Source of the DNA: Oleiagrimonas sp964608595
Lineage (GTDB): Bacteria > Pseudomonadota > Gammaproteobacteria > Xanthomonadales > Rhodanobacteraceae
DNA: 24,412 nucleotides
Direction of reading: 5' to 3'
NCBI GenBank assembly: GCA_964608595.1
Contig: CAZSOU010000031.1
Span: 1 to 24,412 of the forward strand
Shown here: piece by piece, positions 24,209 to 24,412 of the stretch
Position numbering within the stretch: position 1 is the stretch's first letter
Layout: every line of letters begins with the position of its first letter
The notes under the pieces: generated by a model
What the model saw: only the letters and a program-made list of their open reading frames with translations
Databases searched by the model: none
Told to the model about the DNA's origin: nothing
Position numbers and translations under genes: made by a program

Positions 24209-24412
24209 GGAGATTTCCTCTGCGGTTGACGGATGTTGCAAACACCATCATAGCCCTCGAGGCCGGGCGCGTGGGAAGTCTCCTTTTTACTCGTAAGGAT
24301 CGACATGTTATATAATAAAAACCGTCCATCATATGCAAAGATTTTCATAACATGCGCCTTAGGGAACGTCTGAATAAGCGCCGCTGAAATAGCCATCCAT
24401 TTGCATCGGCAA
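24209..24412. other. AT-rich flank upstream of the IS110 remnant
   Basis: About 200 bp with no convincing gene. It includes a strikingly AT-rich stretch near 24306-24352 (TGTTATATAATAAAAACC and on) unlike the rest of the window, probably the non-coding 5' end of the IS110 element or other transferred DNA. The final bases (from about 24360, AGGGAACGTCTGAATAAG) might be the end of a further insertion sequence, but this cannot be decided here. Confidence 0.4.

Noticed and set aside
24205..24396. A 63-codon minus-strand frame at the right edge.
   Set aside because: It overlaps the IS110 leader and AT-rich non-coding sequence, and has no recognisable features.

Overview
The window is high-GC bacterial DNA, most consistent with a gammaproteobacterium of the Xanthomonadaceae/Rhodanobacteraceae type. 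This is an inference from three things: an Oar-like TonB-dependent receptor with a carboxypeptidase-regulatory-like N-terminus, a fused CysN/CysC, and dispersed palindromic repeats of the 'TTGTGGGAGCGGCC' kind. No rRNA, tRNA or CRISPR array was seen.

Layout. (1) 1-5184, minus strand: a LysR-type regulator, then an operon-like run of an exported amidohydrolase, a DadA-type D-amino acid dehydrogenase and an APC amino acid permease cut by the window edge. This looks like a D-amino acid or N-acyl-amino acid use module. The dadA 3' end runs through a palindromic repeat that adds about 80 codons. (2) 5308-15212: a minus-strand lipoprotein subtilase autotransporter, divergent from a plus-strand run of an M61-type PDZ peptidase, a periplasmic transglutaminase-like protein and a TonB-dependent receptor. 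Together they suggest protein or peptide breakdown and uptake at the cell surface. (3) 15213-16884: an inverted repeat pair, a membrane-anchored alpha/beta hydrolase, and a tandem array of 51-54 bp units ending in an inverted copy. (4) 16885-22553, minus strand: sulfate activation genes cysD and cysNC followed by an SLC13-type permease. A ParDE-type toxin-antitoxin pair and a possible small ORF sit between cysD and cysNC. (5) 22554-24412: a mobile-element junction. An apparently intact IS3-family element lies between the C-terminal remnant of a GDP-L-fucose synthase-like gene on its left and the broken 5' end of an IS110-family transposase on its right. The right edge is noticeably AT-rich.

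No wholly new system is evident. The points most worth a second look are the parDE insertion inside the cys operon, the protease/peptidase/TonB-receptor locus, the tandem palindromic array, and two places where dispersed repeats appear to have become protein-coding (the dadA C-terminus and the autotransporter signal peptide).
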